Part shown: in pieces, positions 62,454 through 64,000 of the stretch
Layout: the number at the start of each line of letters is the position of its first letter
Numbering within the stretch: the first letter of the stretch is position 1
Origin: Aquirufa aurantiipilula
GTDB taxonomy: Bacteria; Bacteroidota; Bacteroidia; Cytophagales; Spirosomataceae
Reading direction: 5' to 3'
Length of the DNA: 64,000 nt
Assembly: GCF_019923745.1 (NCBI RefSeq)
Contig: NZ_JAANOG010000007.1
Span: 120,816 to 184,815, forward strand
Position numbers and translations under genes: made by a program
The notes under the pieces: model-generated
Databases searched by the model: none
Told to the model about the DNA's origin: nothing
The model's input: only the letters and a program-made list of their open reading frames with translations

Positions 62454-63413
62454 TTGTTAGAAAAAATTATTGCCTTAACGGATGTGTCTCTGGTTGATTT
62501 TCTCGGAGTCTCAAATTCCAACTTAACACTATTGACGGAAGCCTTTCCTCAGACTAAAATCATTGCCCGTGGTGATCAAATCACAGTTCGCGGTTCAGAT
62601 GATCAAATTTCCTTGGTGGAAGCCATCGTCAATCAATGTATCAAGCATTTAGAAAAACATAGTTCTTTGTCGGCCAATCACATGAAGGCCTACATTGATT
62701 TGATCTTAAACCCGACTGGAGAAGAAAATGAAACTCCTTGGGTGGAAGATAAAGACGTTTTGCTTTTTGGAACCAAGGGATTGGTGATTAAAGTAAAGAC
62801 TCCCAATCAGCGTAAATTGGTAGAAGCAGCTAGTAAAAACGATATCGTATTTGCAATAGGGCCAGCGGGTACTGGTAAGACTTATACGGCGGTAGCTTTG
62901 GCGGTTAAAGCGCTTAAAAATAAGGAAGTCAAAAAGATCATTATCACCCGCCCTGCAGTAGAGGCAGGTGAAAACTTAGGTTTTTTGCCTGGTGATTTAA
63001 AAGAAAAAATAGATCCTTACTTACGCCCAATTTACGATGCATTGGAAGATATGATTCCAGCGGAAAAATTGAAATTTTACATTGAGAATAGAACCATCGA
63101 AATTGCTCCCCTAGCTTATATGCGTGGTCGAACCTTAAATAAAGCTTTTATCTTGCTGGATGAAGCTCAAAATACCACTTCCATGCAAATGAAGATGTTT
63201 TTGACGCGTATGGGTATTCAGTCGAAAACCATTATTACTGGTGATAAATCTCAAGTAGATTTACCCAAAAATCAAGTGTCTGGTTTAGGTGAGGCCGCTC
63301 ATATTTTGAAAGGAATTACAGGGATTTCATTTGTCGAATTGGATGGCTCAGATGTAGTGCGCCATCGTTTGGTTAGAGAAATTATTGAGGCATATGGAAA
63401 ACAGGAGAAATAA
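62454..63413 (+). CDS. phoH: PhoH family protein
   Basis: ATPase of 319 residues. It has a KH-like N terminus (about 1-60), a Walker A motif GPAGTGKTYTAVALAV, Walker B FILLDEAQNTT, and the PhoH signature VEAGENLGFLPGDLKEK. PhoH-like proteins (YbeZ type) bind RNA and work with YbeY in RNA processing. The start used is TTG at 62454; no in-frame ATG is nearby upstream and the first 60 residues look conserved. The GNAT gene begins two bases after its stop. Confidence 0.9.
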   Translation: MLEKIIALTDVSLVDFLGVSNSNLTLLTEAFPQTKIIARGDQITVRGSDDQISLVEAIVNQCIKHLEKHSSLSANHMKAYIDLILNPTGEENETPWVEDKDVLLFGTKGLVIKVKTPNQRKLVEAASKNDIVFAIGPAGTGKTYTAVALAVKALKNKEVKKIIITRPAVEAGENLGFLPGDLKEKIDPYLRPIYDALEDMIPAEKLKFYIENRTIEIAPLAYMRGRTLNKAFILLDEAQNTTSMQMKMFLTRMGIQSKTIITGDKSQVDLPKNQVSGLGEAAHILKGITGISFVELDGSDVVRHRLVREIIEAYGKQEK

Positions 63414-63414
63414 G

Positions 63415-63852
63415 ATGGTTGAAATTATCCAAGCCAAATCTTTGGAGGAAATTCATGAGGTTTTTGCTATCCGAATCGAGGTTTTTGTGGTGGAGCAAGC
63501 TTGCTTACCCTCCGAAGAATTTGATGAATTGGATGCCCAAGCCAAGCATTATTTAGTATTGGAAGATGGTAAGCCTGTCGCAACAGGCCGTTACCGCAAA
63601 ACAGAGAAAGGGATAAAAATAGAGCGGATAGCCACATTAGCATCTGCCAGAGGAAAAGGATATGCCAGTAAGATGGTACATCATATCATTCAAGAAGCAA
63701 AAATTGCCCATCCTGAAATTACCTACTTTTATTTGCATTCTCAGCAAACAGTCATGCCACTCTATGCCAGTTTAGGATTTTTACCTTATGGTGAAACTTT
63801 TGTAGAGGCAGATATTGTTCATCAAGCAATGTCACTCGTAATTAGTGATTAG
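63415..63852 (+). CDS. GNAT family N-acetyltransferase (ElaA-like)
   Basis: Acetyltransferase of 145 residues from MVEIIQAKS. The open frame runs ten codons upstream into phoH. An aggag (63403-63407) ahead of this ATG supports the choice. It has the ElaA-like start (IHEVFAIRIEVFVVEQ), the acetyl-CoA-binding loop IERIATLASARGKGYASKM and a final YASLGFLPYGETFVEADI. The last residues (VISD) and stop are encoded by a dispersed repeat. The substrate is unknown. It probably shares an operon with phoH. Confidence 0.88.
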   Translation: MVEIIQAKSLEEIHEVFAIRIEVFVVEQACLPSEEFDELDAQAKHYLVLEDGKPVATGRYRKTEKGIKIERIATLASARGKGYASKMVHHIIQEAKIAHPEITYFYLHSQQTVMPLYASLGFLPYGETFVEADIVHQAMSLVISD

Positions 63853-63864
63853 TTATTAGTGATT
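63840..63864. repeat. Dispersed AT-rich gene-end repeat, copy 4
   Basis: aattagtgattagttattagtgatt starts in the last codons of the GNAT gene and supplies its stop codon (TAG at 63850-63852). It is a shorter copy of the family at 20.4, 25.4 and 58.4 kb and lies 15 bases before an IS3-family end. Confidence 0.7.
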
Positions 63865-63878
63865 CGTGTTGGTTGTCT

Positions 63879-64000
63879 TGTCCTGATATAGGTTGACAGT
63901 TGGGTTTATTAATAACTCATTGTAAATATAGTTTAAGCTGCATATAAATCAACTGGCATTTTCATTTTTAAAGCTAAATGCGGTCTTACTTCATTGTAGG
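63879..64000 (-). mobile_element. IS3-family insertion sequence, right end (partial)
   Basis: The outer end is tgtcctgatataggttgacag at 63879-63899, which looks like a terminal inverted repeat of IS3-type elements. A minus-strand reading frame for the transposase follows. The rest runs beyond the window. Confidence 0.7.
63933..64000 (-). CDS. IS3-family transposase OrfB, C-terminal fragment (window edge)
   Basis: The last 22 codons of a transposase, read from the window edge to a TAA at 63933-63935. The peptide reads YNEVRPHLALKMKMPVDLYA and one more Ala. The YNxxRPHxAL pattern is the conserved end of the rve domain of IS3 OrfB transposases. The gene is cut by the window edge, not known to be broken. 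Confidence 0.75.
   Translation of the reverse strand, partial: YNEVRPHLALKMKMPVDLYAA

Overview
The window reads as the chromosome of a Bacteroidota bacterium, most likely an aquatic aerobic member of the Cytophagales. This is inferred from a low G+C content, few Shine-Dalgarno sites, promoters of the TAnnTTTG type, a fused CcoN-CcoO oxidase subunit with a mono-haem CcoP, DUF3871 and GDCCVxC proteins, and many secreted hydrolases. No species can be named from the sequence alone.

Region 1 (1 to about 9400) is the right part of an integrated mobile element, with all genes on the minus strand. It holds a tyrosine recombinase at the boundary, an accessory protein of unknown function, a small excisionase-like HTH protein, a P4/D5-type replication helicase, a RecA-like (Sak4-type) ATPase overlapping a DUF3871 protein, a RadC-type JAB protein, an XRE repressor with two tandem palindromic operators, and several orphan proteins. 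No relaxase, conjugation or capsid gene is visible. The left end lies outside the window.

Region 2 (9.5-34.3 kb) is catabolic. It has two secreted proteins of unknown function, a GDCCVxC protein, and an esterase - MFS transporter - alcohol dehydrogenase operon. Then come an M28 peptidase, a ThuA protein, a YaiO-like barrel protein, a DUF1801 protein and a Tat-exported hydrolase. Next is a four-gene acyl-CoA operon (SDR, ACAD11-like dehydrogenase, APH-like kinase, 3-hydroxyacyl-CoA dehydrogenase) that resembles the 4-hydroxyacid (levulinate-type) pathway. Last is a five-gene operon with a GH30 glycosidase, Gfo/Idh/MocA oxidoreductase, sialate O-acetylesterase, PIG-L deacetylase and penicillin-acylase-type amidase, which looks built to strip acyl and sugar groups from glycoconjugates.

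Region 3 (34.4-46.8 kb) carries an inorganic carbon uptake cluster (SulP transporter, DabA, DabB), a small secreted protein, a large haem-binding HEAT-repeat lipoprotein and a second penicillin acylase homologue.

Region 4 (46.9-58.4 kb) is the microaerobic respiration locus: a PAS histidine kinase and a response regulator fused to a CRP/FNR module, convergent with the whole cbb3 oxidase set (ccoI, S, NO, Q, P, a DUF2892 gene, ccoG, ccoH and a SafE-type protein). A divergent CRP-like gene without an HTH shares the ccoI promoter region, which contains a TGA-N6-TCA palindrome. The short genes ccoQ and ccoS were found by translating the gaps.

Region 5 (58.4-64 kb) is housekeeping: an SDR, a RumA/RlmD-type RNA methyltransferase, DnaB, PhoH and a GNAT acetyltransferase. 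The 3' end of an IS3-family transposase runs off the right edge.

A dispersed AT-rich repeat with stop codons in all six frames recurs at the 3' ends of genes at 20.4, 25.4, 58.4 and 63.8 kb.
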